64,000 nucleotides of DNA from Trichopria drosophilae (GCA_030407085.1 CM059586.1:83759501-83823500), one strand, 5' to 3'; shown: positions 10,181 to 23,020, numbered from the stretch's first letter. Numbers and translations are program-made. The notes: generated from the sequence alone by a model not told the origin.

Positions 10181-13100
10181 CTATACAGCGTTCAAAGATA
10201 TTTGCCTAGGTAAAACGGTATCAGAAAATAGGATCTTTATTTTAGTCGTTCTCATATTAGGCAGTAAAAATTTCTTCAAAGTTTCGACTTTACTCGGCGC
10301 TACACGATCGAAGGGGAAACCCATTGGACGAGCATCAGGGTACTTGCGATTTTTCAAACCACAGAAAATCATACCAGTTCTGCAGCCCTCTGCATCAGCT
10401 TGTTGAACCTGTTAAAAACAATAATAGATATTAGGCATACTTCTAATTAATTTTTATCAGTAAAATAAAATATTTTTCTTCAATATATGTTATGTACACA
10501 CATATGATAATGGTCCATATTCGTGTCAGTACGTGGGAACAGAAAACAGGTTTATATTTGTTGAATCTTAGTTCATTTGCAATATTATAACGGATAATAA
10601 AAGTATCCAAAAATTGTCAAACGTGAGAAGGATAATGCATAGAAAGGAAATATCAATCATAGCGCTGATTAAAGTGTTCAAATGTTCGTAATTTTTATAT
10701 CTTGCATAATGTGTTGTGTGCTCGTGTTGTACTGTACGGGATATAATGGCCTAAACTTTGAATAATAGATGTACTTATTTGCAGTAGAATTCATATATGC
10801 TTAAGGAAAAAGTTGCAACAATAGGACCATTTTCAGATTTTTGTTCATTTTTCCTAAGGTATGTTCATAATTTAGATTTTAAAAATATGATTTTAAATTA
10901 TTGTCAATTTGCAAAATATCTGCTAGAATTATTAGGCTATCCAGTTATCGACTGCTGTTACTCTAAACAAATATACTTTACAAAAATATAATAATATCCC
11001 TAAATATTCATTTTCTCATCCATCTTTGACGACAAAAAATCCTCAAATTATTTTTTCCGAAGTATTTTTATATCATGGGTTGTTGAAAAGCTACAAATTA
11101 TTACGGAATTTTGATAACTGTTCAAAGATCACTTTCTGCGAAATATTGACCGTATCAGAAGGTTAAATAAAAAGCCATAATAATAAAGGCAATTGAATGA
11201 AATTTAAAGCACTCTTTCAAACATTTATACCAGAACACCATTTTAAAGACATACGAAAAACGTTATTTTTAGTAGTATCAGAAATAAGGTAAAAGTACCC
11301 ATAGCGGAACACTGTCCAAATAACGGAACAGTTTTTGAAAATTTATGTTACTGGTGTAATTTAATCTCAAATAAATGTAAAAAAAAATCCTGAATTAACT
11401 TTAAATATTTTTGAACGAATATCTACCATTATTTTGTGATAGTATTTATAAAAATTACTTATAAAAAATGTTGGAACATAACTAAGCTACATCATTTCGA
11501 TTTTGTAGATGTAGAAGACGAAACGGTACGATGTAATAGCGAAAAATTCGATTTATATTTGAAATGAAATATCTTCTGGATTAAAGTGGAATTTCGATTT
11601 CCTGAAAGTATTTTGCATGTAGTTTTTGATTAAGTACATATGTTTGTAAAGTATTTGTTTTAATGTTTTATCAAATACGTGTTCCTAATTAGGAACTGTT
11701 TCACTGTCATGTTCCGGAAGCGGGACGCCGAAAATCTGTGTTCCGCAATAAGCACATGTCACCCAGTGCCGTGATCGTATTGCGGAACGCATGTTATCTT
11801 TCGTGTTATAAGCGTTGTGAAAATCATATTTGATTCAGAAAGTAATTTTTTCGAATTGTTGAAGAATAATTGTCATTCTAGCAAGTTATCTGGTAAGTTT
11901 AAATTCGATATTTGTCACGAGAAAAAACTAACCTCAAAAAACATGTTTACAAGTTATATCAACTCACTAGAAATACAATTGATTTACATTTTTCTTACAA
12001 AATATACTACTTGAACGATGGATAAAGTATCTACCTTGCAAACACGGAAAGTAACAGTTATGTAATATTTACGTAATGGTTACATTGTTACATAAATGTT
12101 ACGTAGTTGTTACATAACTATTACTTTTGTGTTTGCAGGGATAGTAGTAAAAAGAATTCAAAGCAGAAAGTAAAAACAATTAACTCTGGAAATGAAACAA
12201 CTAACACAAAAAATTAAAGAAGGAACAGTTTAAAAACGTGTTTTATTAAAAATTATTTGATGTTTTATACAAAAATTTCTTTATGTTTAATTTGATAATT
12301 ATATCAAAAAATCTGCTATTAAGAAAGTTTATAATATAAAGAAGTAAAAGAATAAAATGTAATAAAACTGTTTAAAGTTAATATTACTTCGTGATTGCGA
12401 TAACTGCTAGGATTAATAATAAGAAATGTTTGTAGGATGTTTAATATAAATGAGCTAATAAATAATATCAGTTTTCAATAATTTCACTGCCTACGTTTAA
12501 GGAGAATCGACACTGCAAGGTCATAGTCCGGACAAACTGCCGTATTATTTAATTAAAATTTAAAAATTTCCTAATGATGATATTATTAAAAAGAAGAGAG
12601 ATTATTGTTCCCTCTTGAAGACAGTTGATAATTTGCAACAATTTTTTACTTAATATGTATTATTTATTGTTTAAATTTTCTTAAAAAATAATTAACATTT
12701 TTAATAATTTCGCATTCCAGTCAATGATAATATTATTTTATGATATATATTATGTTTATGATTATAAACAGTGTTTGTGGAAGACTTTATTGTCGAATAC
12801 CGACCCTCTATAAATTAAAGTTCAGTTTTTATCATAACCTAAAATTATGACTGTTCCACAATAGGAGCAATTGTCATAGAACAGAAGTGCACACGACATC
12901 CAGGCCGTTCCGCTTCAGGAGCATATTAGCCCCTCCGTATTTTTACTATTATAATTTTATTTTTTTATAAAATCTAACTGTTCTTAAGTGCATTTTGTTT
13001 ACAAAACTATAAGCGTTCATATAAAATAAACAGTTTTTGACAAAAAGTAATAACATTCTATTCAGAAAACAGGAAAAATGAGGTTAAAAAACGTTCCGCT

Positions 13101-16100
13101 ATCGGTACATTTACCTTAGTATCAGAAATGACCGTATAAGCCTAAAGAAAGGCGTTTAGAAACATTAATAAATCGTACTTTAATAATATTTTTATTTATT
13201 ATCTATGAAAAGGCAAGAATTGAAAACGAAACAATTATAGCTGTCACTTTTCGCTAACTTTAACGAAACATGAGCAATTGATTGAAACTAATCGAAATTT
13301 CGACAAACGTTGGAATCATCTCCCTTTCGCTCATTTTCGCAACTTGCAGTTAATTGCGGGGGTCATTGGATCGAACTGCAGTCAATTTCGCAGGTCCTAC
13401 TGAACCGTGTAATAATATAAAAACAAAAAAACAAAAAAAAACAAAACAAAAACAAAACAAAAACAAAACAAAAAAAGCAAAAAAAAACATAACCTTTATC
13501 TGTGCCTGACTTGGAACCATCGCATAAGTACATGGCACTTTTTAATAATTCCATTAGTGAATTTATTGTAAAAGAAGTACATAAAAAACATACCTTGTCA
13601 TCATCGTAGTTGGAGATCATAACGAAAAGTTCCATTTCGTAACCAATTTGAGTACCTCTTGGTACCAGCAAGTGATGCGGCCATCCGCATCTGCAAAAAC
13701 TGAACTCATTAATTCCTTCCAAATCGGTGTCCGGTGGCCGGTTGTCATCCAAACCGCGGAATGTACTCTCGAATGGAATAGTAAGGTTTGATTCATCATC
13801 TCTTCTTTGAATCGTGTTTGATCCTGGTTTCACTGGGGATAAATAATAAGTCGATTCTGTTATATTACATAAGTAATAAATAACATCATGAGAATAATAA
13901 AAACTTACAATTTACGGTGAATTTATCGAGAGTAATCATCAAATTTTTCTGCTCGGCAAAGCTAAACGGTTTATTAGATTCGTCCACAGTTGGAGCAGCA
14001 AAAATTCTGACGGTTCCGGTTTTCATGCTCGTGTTGGAATTCGTAACTTGAATTGTATACGTGAAACGTTTGTGATCCAAATGGGTTACTCTTGCTATAA
14101 TTGAACCACGAGGAGTGAAATCTAAACCTCGTGACAGGTTTAGATCACTTTTAGTCCAGTTAGTATGGAGTGTGTTTTCAATTTCATGGGTTGAATTGAC
14201 ACGAACATCTGTCACAGTAATTCCTGGGAATCCTAACTGAAGAAGCAATAGGTAGAAGGATATTATTTGTTACAGAAATGTAAATTTGGAAAAATAGTGG
14301 TTACGTTATGAAGCATTGCTGCACTGTAGTTTCATTTGGAAGGTGCTAAGCGTAGTGGTGAATTTAATTATATTGTATACGGAAAAAGAGTTTACTGGCC
14401 CTACAAATTGTCTCGACTTAGTACTGGAAAATAATAAATATAGAAATAATGTTACCTGTTTATTTGTATACGGTGGCAAAGTGTTTTTGTAAACTACAAA
14501 TATTTCATTGATATATGCGTGCCACCTGTAAAAAACGGGATCCCTCACAGCAGTTGAAGAATCTCCCATTACGGCCACTGGTTCCTTGAAAAATACAAAA
14601 ATGAGATTTATTTCAACGTTACTTTAAGGTACAATAAAACGATTAATGATTTATCATTATTTTTTGACATTCTAATGGAAAGATGGGTCAGTTATTAAAT
14701 GTCCTCAACCCGTAGTTAAATGGTAATATTTTAAAATTGAAACAATGATCTTACTAAGTATCGATGATCGGGATCATGGCAAAATGCAATGAGACTATGG
14801 CCTTCATTATGGAGATCTCCGTAGTAAGTCTTATTCACACTCGCAGAACTAGCTTCCAAAATGTTGCCGAGAATGTCAATACCGTCGGCTTCAGTAAGAG
14901 GTTTAATAGTTCCATTTGCATCCTTAACGGATTGTGAATGGATAGCTTCATAAATACGGTCTCTCCATCTTTCGAGATCGGCAATATCGACTTTAATGCC
15001 ATCGGCCTTACGATCAAGGTCGCGAAGAACAGCACCAGCTGGACGTCCAGGCCAAACTCGACTGGCCACTAGAGGATCTAACTTTGGAAAATAAGCTTCA
15101 ACGATAGGTTCTCGTAGTTCATTCATACGTAGTACTCTGGGCAGCTCATTGCACATCCGTTCAATATTGTACCTGAATCAAAATCAGTATAGTTATTACT
15201 TTTGATTACATGCATTCAATACAAAATGAAAAAGATCTCAGATTATATAGTTAATATTTTATATAAATTCTTACCGAGCTATCATTTGCTGATGCATAAA
15301 GTAAAAGAGTTCGCCACGTCTATCTTTACGGACGACCTCATCTGGACCATCGAAAGGGTAAACCAGATGCCAGTGGGCATGATGGAGGTTTATACCAATA
15401 TCTTCTCTCCAGTAAGCCACTCGATGTTCTGGATCGTGGTCGGATGCAGTGTAGTTTATAGGAATTTCAATGGGCCGCTGTTTGACCAAGTGAACAATTT
15501 TTTTCAGTGAATTCAAGCAGAAATCGTTTGGATATTACGTACCCTGGAACCTGCCGGAACAAGGTTCGCCTCTTCCCTTGCACCATTGAAAATCGAACTG
15601 TCCATAAATTTGCCTGGGAATATTTCGGCCAAGTGTGGTATTTGCAAATGTTTTGTATCTGCTCGATGAAGCATGGCCACCGAAAGTGCGTAGATGAATA
15701 ATTGCGAGTTGACACGATCGCGAGCGTAGACAGCCATTGAGAGGAAATCTTCGTATGATCTCATATCTGATAATGGATAATAATTTTGAGTTTATTTGCA
15801 ATTTTTATGGTATAAAGAAATTTTATTGAAAAAATAACAAAACCAAAAAACTAAAATTATGCGTTTTTTCGTGTTGTTAAATCATCGATGCCAAAGAGAT
15901 GTTTCATTGTTATTTTACATTTCATGTGCGTTTCTAATGGGTGCATTCATATCACGGAAAGAAATGTGATGGCCATTTCAGCGAAATAACATTTGCTGGA
16001 AGAGACATGGCTATTCTATCCAACGTGTAACACACCTAAATTCCCGACAATCAACGGACTCGTTTAGTAATGTGTTTTTTATGTTCAATTTTGATGGGAT

Positions 16101-19100
16101 TGGAAGTCATGTTTTACCAAATGGTTGACATTCTTTTCGTGCATTTGTTTATTTTGTTTGAGTGTTACTAGTTATTATTAATTATTTCTACAACTGCGTA
16201 TATTCTTAAAGTATAATTGCCATTGCTGTTGACTTGATTGGGAGGTCTATCGTAACGAATTTGACGTCTGGCTACTAGCTAGTAGAAGTTATTTACAATT
16301 TGGGGTAATGCTACCTTATTCGTTTTTGAAGCTCGTTTATTTGAATATTAATAAAATAAGATTTTATTAAGATGACATTTGTAAATAGTTGATATATCAT
16401 GTTTGTCAAAATGTTGACATTAAAAAAAAAGAATTGATTCATTTTTTACTTAATTAAAGGAAACATAAAATTATCAGTTGTAATATCCCGAGACCTTCAA
16501 AATTATCGGAATATTTCCCGATAGCTTTGTTGTCGGGAAACGCATGCGGGATCTTTCTGCAAAACTTAACACATTCACTTGTTCGCAGGAAAGTAAGAGG
16601 GAAATATTGCGATTAATTTTGAAGGTCGAGGGGTATTCGGCGGATTTTTTTTTGTGACAGGATTTCAGTCAGAGTGCGGTATTTGAGGTACAGCTGAGCA
16701 GAGAGGAGAGACGAATATATGAATTTAGAAGTTTTATTTATACTTATTTTGTTTCCAATTTATACACAGAGAAACTGACAAATTTATTTTATTAATTCAC
16801 CCAAACTCTCCTTCCCAAACCGACTCATCTTTTACCAATCTCAATTGATCATTTTACACTTTTAACCTATTGAAATGTCGAACTGGTTATTCGAAACAAA
16901 TGAGTAGCGAGCATGGAATTTTCGAATGCAATTTCCAGGAGCTGCCGTGGAATTTCCAGTATAATTTTAAACAAATGACCATATAACCCTTTGAATATCG
17001 CGCTCTGACTGGCTGAAATCCAGTCACGAAAAATAATCCAAACAATTATTAGAAATCGTACACCCCGTTGAAAGCTGTATTTGACTTACTTAAAAAAATC
17101 CGGATTAAATGGCCCGCGCATTTTTGATGCTTGGGAAGAAAAATGGAAAAAAGATCTCCACGTGCAAGTTCCAGTGCAGGACCTAAGTTGGGAATGGAAA
17201 TTGGATTTACTTTAATTAGCGGTGTGGCCAAATTGTTGTTTCGATTCATAATGGATTCAGCGACCGGTTGGTATTCTTCTGGCTGCAATTAAAATTAAAT
17301 TAAACTTTACTTTTCTTATATTAATATTATTTTATCATATTTTAGCAATGCATGTTATTAGAAAATAATCCTTTCAGTAGCAATAATGCCGTATTACATT
17401 TAAGAACAAATTTTAATACGCTTTAATGCAAATATACCAATTTTATTATATTTAAATTATGATCAAGTTTGTAATTTTCGTCGTGGGCAATCCACAAAAC
17501 TTTTCGTTTCGATAAAATGTGATACATATGTTTAATTACAGATAAATAAAAAAAATGTTTTCTTCACACCGGGAGGAAAGCAGCAACTTTCCTCCCGCAA
17601 GCGGAAGCAAAAGATGCCGCTTATCCTCCCGGCCATAAAGAAATAGTATATTACTCAACGAGGGAGGTAAAATAAAGAATCCCGCAAGCGGAAGGAAAGA
17701 TGCCGCTTAACCTCCCTGTCATGAAGAAAAATCGTATACTTCCCTCGGAAAGTAAAAAAGAATGCCTCAGACTACATGTTTTTCACCCTCGGCTTCACCT
17801 CGGGTAAAAATTACACGCAGTCTGAGACATTCTTTATTTTACCTCCCTCGTTGAGTAATATACTATTAATTACACATATTTAGATTTGTTTTTGAAATAA
17901 CAATTGTAGATCATTTGGTACTGTTTATTACAGGCACAATAATTGTGTAATAGGTATTTGGTTTTAATGGATAATGAAAAGAAGGGGGATTATAAATATA
18001 CTAAGTGCATGGCAGATAATTCATGGCAGATTACCTATGTAGTCATTACATGCCTGGTAATATAAACCTTCTTACAAGAAAAGGCCGTCAAGTGTGCATC
18101 GTCTAAATTAGTACACTAATTTCCTGATAGGTCAGGTTGCATGATGGATATATGCAGACATGCAATTTGATCTAGTTTGATCAGTTAAGAATAGAAAAAA
18201 TGTAGGCAACTTATAAGTCAAGCTTGTCAACTTGTCCTCATTTGGCTTCTTGAAATTATTTCAAATCCGCTACTATGAGGGTAATAAATCGTCAGTTTCT
18301 ATATTTACTAACAAGGTTTATTTACATAGCACATTTATTTTAATATAAACGTAAACTAACGTGTCTTCAATTCCATCTAAGTGGTTTTGCCCCTATATAT
18401 TCCGGGTTGTGCAATTACTACACTGAGAGAAATGATTTACTAATGGTTAACGTAATATAAATTCAAGGCTGTTACAGTAATAATTGTAAAGTTATAACAG
18501 CAACTGTAAAGTAAAAAATGACAGGTAACTTTGAGATGAAAATACGAGCATTTTCCCAATGTTATTGTATATTAACTCGTATACATTTTAATGTTCAATG
18601 AGCGTTCGTTAACTGTTAATAAATCTTAGGTTAAATGTTGTCGTTTGAACGGCGCATGTCAACAATGCGGCGAAAAATTCGCAGAAAATCGAATGACTGG
18701 GCGTGTGTGTGTTTGTTTATCTCTATTTCGGCGCAACTGCAAAGTTTAAATATACTACATGTCACGTAATAATATCAAAATTAATATTTAAAATTCGTAT
18801 ATTAACTATTAACATAACAAATTTAACCGAATCTTAGATTATAGTAACTTCAGGATAAAGTATCTTATCTTACGACAACATTTAAATTATTAATAACTTA
18901 ATGTTGCCGTTAGTGTTTATGTCAGTTTTTTAAAAATAATTGTATTGAAGTTTTTCCTTCGTTTCTTTTCCAAATTATAAACAAGCCTTTCTGCTCCATA
19001 TAACTAATAATATCTATGTTGTCCGTAGTCGTTCACGAATTGCAAACACACTTTTCTACCTATTTTTTTATTGTTTATAATCGAATTGGTTTTCCGTGAA

Positions 19101-20264
19101 TTTTGTCATATTACATTCGCAGAGAACATATAAATCAATACGGTAAAAACCTGTTGCGGACAGAATCGATGTTTTATCAACTGCGATACTCTGAATGGGG
19201 GTTTCCCCACAAAAGTTGTTATCCCCACGCCATTGCACACCCGAATGAGGAGTATTTTACAAAGCGGAGGTGTGTTCAATCAAAATGATTTGTAATTTGA
19301 ATATTTCATATCGATGTTCATAACGATGTTTGAGTCCATTTACACGGTAGCAATGTGAAAAGTCAAACTATCCGACAATAAAATGAAATTCGATTTAATT
19401 GAGTACGGAACGATGATCTCATTAAATTATTGTGGACTGTCACCTTATTTTATTTTTCACGGTTATTTGTTATTATGTCTGTTTAAAGTTATATCTGATA
19501 ATCATATAACAATATCTATCGAAAGTGGTTATCGACTTATTATGTGCACATTTAATTGTGTAGAATTTACTTGAAAAAAGGCCAACAATCCAATATTCCA
19601 GCAATACTTTCGTATATTTTTCCGCAATTTTTAATTAATTTGTTCTTCTAATATTTGTCAGTGACTGATTGCAATTAATTTTTTCGAGAGAAATGTGAAA
19701 AATTGTGTGTTTCAACGATATTTTTTGTATTTTTGGTTGTCATTTTGAGTTCCGCCATTTTGATTTACTATAGTCAATTCGCAGTCATATTGTATCAGCT
19801 TGAAAGATGTAGTAGGTATTCCCGATTTCTTGATAGTGATAAATGTGAAAAACTACAAAGTGCAGACTGGGATTTCCTCTGCCATTTTTAAACCATCTCG
19901 TTAAATATAAATTTTGCGTCACGCTGGGAATTTTAAGTTTGGTTATATATTTAATGACAAAGTAAATTTTTTCATCTGCTTTAGAAGATAGCTTGTTAAA
20001 TTGTGGACTTAGTTGCTGCTTTGCTACCTGGGTTCCAACTCTTATAAGTTTATGAAACGTTTTTAAAAATAATATTAAAAAAAATATTGAATCATTTAAT
20101 CATTGAAGTATTTGATGGATTATTGAATTATAAATATTAAGTTATCTTACCAAATACGATTGTGGGAAGCTGAAACCAATTTGTGAATCGCTTTTAGCGA
20201 TGCAAATTGGTTCAGCTGGTCGGTCAAAAAGATGTAAAATTTCATGATGGCGCAGCTTCGACAT
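10181..20264 (-). CDS. PPO: PPO-a: prophenoloxidase (hemocyanin superfamily), divergent copy
   Basis: The spliced product is 691 aa. Exons in transcript order: 20151-20264, 17090-17282, 15543-15766, 15275-15477, 14755-15172, 14456-14584, 13909-14236, 13594-13832, 10181-10408. All introns are GT-AG and the frame holds throughout. PPOs are cytosolic type-3 copper zymogens that, after cleavage, hydroxylate phenols and oxidise catechols in melanisation. Copper A ligands are H210, H214, H239; copper B are H366, H370, H406 (in RDPVFYRWH). Oddities: the start MSKLRHHEIL is three residues longer than in its sisters. The copper A motif reads HHAHWH where sisters have HHWHWH. The signature is CRCGWPHH instead of CGCGWPQH. 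The activation-site Arg52 is followed by Asn, not Phe. Introns 1, 2 and 8 are swollen by transposons. There is no signal peptide, as is usual for PPO. Confidence 0.93.
11286..13117. mobile_element. 1.8-kb non-autonomous element with GCGGAAC ends
   Basis: The left end AAGGTAAAAGTACCCATAGC then GGAAC (11286-11310) matches the complement of the right end GTTCCGCTATCGGTACATTT then ACCTT (13093-13117). A 12-13-bp sequence, TAGTATCAGAAAT, sits immediately outside the left end (11273-11285) and is repeated at the right end (13117-13129), which looks like a long target-site duplication. Further GTTCCG, GCGGAAC and GTTCCGC motifs recur inside. No transposase frame is seen. The superfamily is unassigned; such a long duplication would be unusual for Tc1 or hAT elements. 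Confidence 0.7.
12037..12137. mobile_element. 101-bp palindromic MITE nested in the 1.8-kb element
   Basis: The sequence starts TGCAAACACGGAAAGTAACA and ends with the near complement TTACTTTTGTGTTTGCA. The middle is made of alternating GTTACAT and TGTTACGTA motifs, so the whole unit folds into a hairpin. Confidence 0.65.
13418..13490. repeat. CAAAA-type simple repeat
   Basis: An A-rich run with regularly spaced C residues (units AAAAC and AAAAAC) in PPO-a intron 8. On the - strand it gives a spurious phenylalanine-rich reading frame. Confidence 0.85.
15767..17089 (-). other. PPO-a intron 2 (1.3 kb) with an inverted-repeat element
   Basis: No coding sequence is seen inside the intron. Arms of about 50 bases at 16641-16690 and 16988-17041 (shared core GTGACNGGATTTCAG...TCAGAG) are inverted, marking a MITE-like element that ends about 50 bases from exon 2. 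Confidence 0.65.
17571..17865. repeat. GC-rich hairpin block with perfect 37-bp inverted repeat
   Basis: Positions 17644-17680 and 17829-17865 are exact reverse complements over 37 bases (core ACTCAACGAGGGAGGTAAAA). A smaller inverted pair (CTCAGACT / AGTCTGAG) lies between them at about 17766-17826. Two direct copies of a roughly 36-base block beginning CCCGCAAGCGGAAG occupy 17594-17630 and 17681-17716. It is markedly more GC-rich than the flanking intron and probably an unclassified foldback element. Confidence 0.75.
19160..19265 (+). repeat. Dispersed repeat, copy 1 (partner at about 33350-33450)
   Basis: The stretch containing CCCCACGCCATTGCACACCC is repeated in the opposite orientation near 33360-33450. 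In both copies the same frame reads ESMF..LRY..W.FP....PHAIAHPN with only one codon of length difference. Function is unknown. Confidence 0.6.
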
Positions 20265-20420
20265 CTTTGCTTGATACTGAAGATGTTCCCACGCAAACGA
20301 CTATTAAGAAATCAGCCTTTCTATAAATGATCCTGTACATATATACCGAAAATATTCGGTAGCTTTAGAGCTTAAATTTGAAAAAAAAAGTTAACCGCAA
20401 ATTCCTGTCTCCCGATACTA
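20265..20420 (-). promoter_or_regulatory. PPO-a putative promoter region
   Basis: A TATATA box on the - strand lies at about 20339-20346, 75-80 bases upstream of the start codon. The motif shared with the other PPO promoters appears here in reversed orientation as AACCGCAAATTCCTG at 20393-20407. This is pattern matching only; no transcription start is known. Confidence 0.4.
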
Positions 20421-22059
20421 GATTTTTTACTACAAACGTTTAATTTCCTCATAACGGATACAGGATAGGTCACGCGCGAATATTTTAAAATTGTACATTC
20501 AGATACGATGGTAATCTAGTTTTATCTCTTCCTGTTTTCAAATCTATTTGCCAAAAATTTTAGTCTATTTTTACATAGTGCTGTAATACGCAATATGCAC
20601 CGTACGAATATAATAAAAATCGAACATGAAGTAATAATTACATTATCAAAAATACTTATTGTTTAATTTTATGAGTCCTCAGTGAACAAAATTATATTTT
20701 TAAAATCTGTTTTAGATATTTGAAACGTTATAAGACGGCTTAAATACTGTTCAGAAAGACGTCTTAAAGAAAATTTTAAAAACACTTGTATGTGGATTTT
20801 AAAAGCTCTATAGATCTTATACATGGGGTATCAGAAAAGAGTTTTATTAAACAAATTTCACCTTCACTACAGAATTAAAATTGTTATTTAAGTTCTTTTA
20901 CTATTATCGGATTGGATCACTTTACCTGAAGAAAAGATGATCCGAAATGATTTAAGTATTGAAGATTCTACCCATAAGTCTTCTTTGAGAGAGAATAGTA
21001 TAGAAATTCATAAACAATACCACTTTAACAGTTTGTTTTTTAGACTGTTACAACTAAAGGACCTCTTCAAGAGGTTATGTTGGAGATATATCTGGAAAGA
21101 GCACTGGAATACTCTTTTAACCCTTTCAGTCACGCATATCTCTTTTAGCTGAATTTAGATGAAACTCGTTACTCGTGGGTTTTCGGGGTAGCTAAATCTG
21201 AATCTGATGTCCGTTTCTGAACTTTTAAAATAGCCGATTTAGTATAACGGATCCGAAAGTTAATAATAGATTGAATTCGGGTGAAAATAAGGGAACAAGA
21301 TAGTTTTTTGATGTCGAAAAAGTCAAAATGGTAGTTCGAATATGGAAGATATTAAAATTGAGTAATTTTTGTTTGTTTGTTTTTGACTTATACTTTTTGA
21401 GTTTGTTGAAAAATCTGAGTTTTTTACAACCCCCCCCCCCTCCGTTGTTTCTTAGAGGAGCTTACTGATGAAGACTTTTGAACACTTCAAAAAGAGCACA
21501 AATTAAGCCTGTTTAACATTTTCAGAGCTGCAATCATTATACCATTATATCTTCCAACTCGTTAAATTTGTTCCCGTTTTACTTGGCTCTATCTCTCAAA
21601 GATAACAGTAAATTTGCAAATATTTTATATGAGATATTTTAATTTTTAAACCACTTTTAAATGCTACAAATTCGATTTCGACCGTATTTACTGTTAATAA
21701 ATAATAAATGCAGTATTTTATATATAAAACATCTTCATAACTACTTCGTAATTAAACATTTTGTAATTAAATACGTGCTTACAAAATATCATGTGACGTC
21801 TAATGTATATTTGAAATAAATAAAAATGACTTGAATTCGTTTCAGATTTGTTAAACGAGGATTGTTGGAGTCTTTATTGGGAACTTGCATTTTTTAACAG
21901 TTAATGATCATTAGAAATTTGTACACCCGTTTCAGGGACGTATATGTAGGAAGTGTAACCAATTTGACTAATTTTAAATGTTTTAATGATATATCGGATT
22001 TGCTACATTATATGAAAAAGATTTTGCGACTATAATACAGTAGGTAAATTATTAAAACT

Positions 22060-23020
22060 CAGTGGGGGAGAGTGGTACCATACCGACCAGTCGTACCATA
22101 TCGATTCCCGGTATTTCTCGTAGATGGTAATATGAATTGATAGTCATGGGACTAGAACGCTGCCATATTGTTGACAATTTGGTTATAGGTTCCGATCGCA
22201 TTTTGACAATGTTGTTTTTCAATTCAGTGAAATTCACTTCTGAGCCTCACGAGGCTTCAGTTATTAGTGGATATTTGTTTGCGAAAAAATACGGTTTTTT
22301 ATAATTATCCTAAGTTTTAACACCCGCTATTAAAAAAATGAAATGTGAAAGGCGAACCGCAAAATAAAAATAAAAACAGTACAGAAATCACTTCGAAACT
22401 GCAATGTATGAAAGTATCTCATTTTAAGAGTATTAGTTACTTAAAGAGTTTTGAAATTAGATGCTTTCTTTTGTAATAAGAGACAGTGATATTCAATTCT
22501 CTTGACGCGGGTCACATTGAGACATTCTGTTTTTACAATTACAGAAAACCAAATTAAGCCAAAACCCTTTATTATTTCATTAAGACATTAATTCCTGTTT
22601 GTTTCTAAAAAGACATTACGGTGTATTTAATAATAAAGCAAAAAAAGTTCAATAATTTCTAAATCGTCTTGTATTAGTTATAAATCATCATGAGAACTTG
22701 CAATTTTACTACTTCTTGTAATTCGCGAAAAACGAATAAGGGTGCGGTTAAAAACCGAGCAGGTTGTTTTCGGACCCCCTTTTTTTGAAATAGTGCAAAA
22801 CCTAAATTTTTTTCTTTATTTTCTGAATCTCCCAGAACCACGTCCATATTACCCACCACCAGCATAAACCGCATCAACGATCAGAAGAATAGAGAAGTAA
22901 CTTATCCGCTATACTGAATTCCTGTATAATTGAAAACTTTAAACTCAGAAAAAAGATAATTTTGATATCCATATAACGAATACCATCTAGGCGGTCCGTA
23001 TGGGAGCCACTCTCCCGTAT
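22060..23020. mobile_element. About 960-bp element with GGGAGAGTGG terminal repeats
   Basis: The left end CAGTGGGGGAGAGTGGTACC then ATACCGACC pairs with the complement of the right end GGTCCGTATGGGAGCCACTC then TCCC. The match covers about 25 bases with a few differences. The first inner bases repeat the GTACCATA unit. There is no transposase frame. The exact outer borders and target duplication are unclear. Confidence 0.55.

Larger units (their letters stand above)
10409..13593 (-). other. PPO-a intron 8 (3.2 kb), holds a transposon
   Basis: This long intron carries the 11286-13117 element and a CAAAA simple repeat near its donor end. The remaining sequence is AT-rich and shows no gene. Confidence 0.7.
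17283..20150 (-). other. PPO-a intron 1 (2.9 kb), repeat-filled
   Basis: It contains the GC-rich hairpin at 17571-17865 and a dispersed repeat at about 19160-19265. No exon or other gene is recognised. The open frames at 19103 and 19383 lack family resemblance beyond the repeat itself. Confidence 0.65.

Noticed and set aside
13363..13538. Phenylalanine-rich frame on the - strand
   Set aside because: It is the translation of the CAAAA simple repeat in PPO-a intron 8, read through from exon 8.
18606..18912. Possible inverted-repeat element around TTAAATGTTGTCGT
   Set aside because: Pairing is limited to about 40 imperfect bases with no clear ends or target duplication.
10181..20264. PPO-a as a pseudogene
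   Set aside because: Motif changes and swollen introns raised the question, but all nine exons join in frame with GT-AG borders and all six copper ligands remain.
21423..21445. Run of C after TTTTTTACAA as a possible structural or regulatory signal
   Set aside because: A plain homopolymer with no surrounding structure; could also be an assembly-sensitive site.
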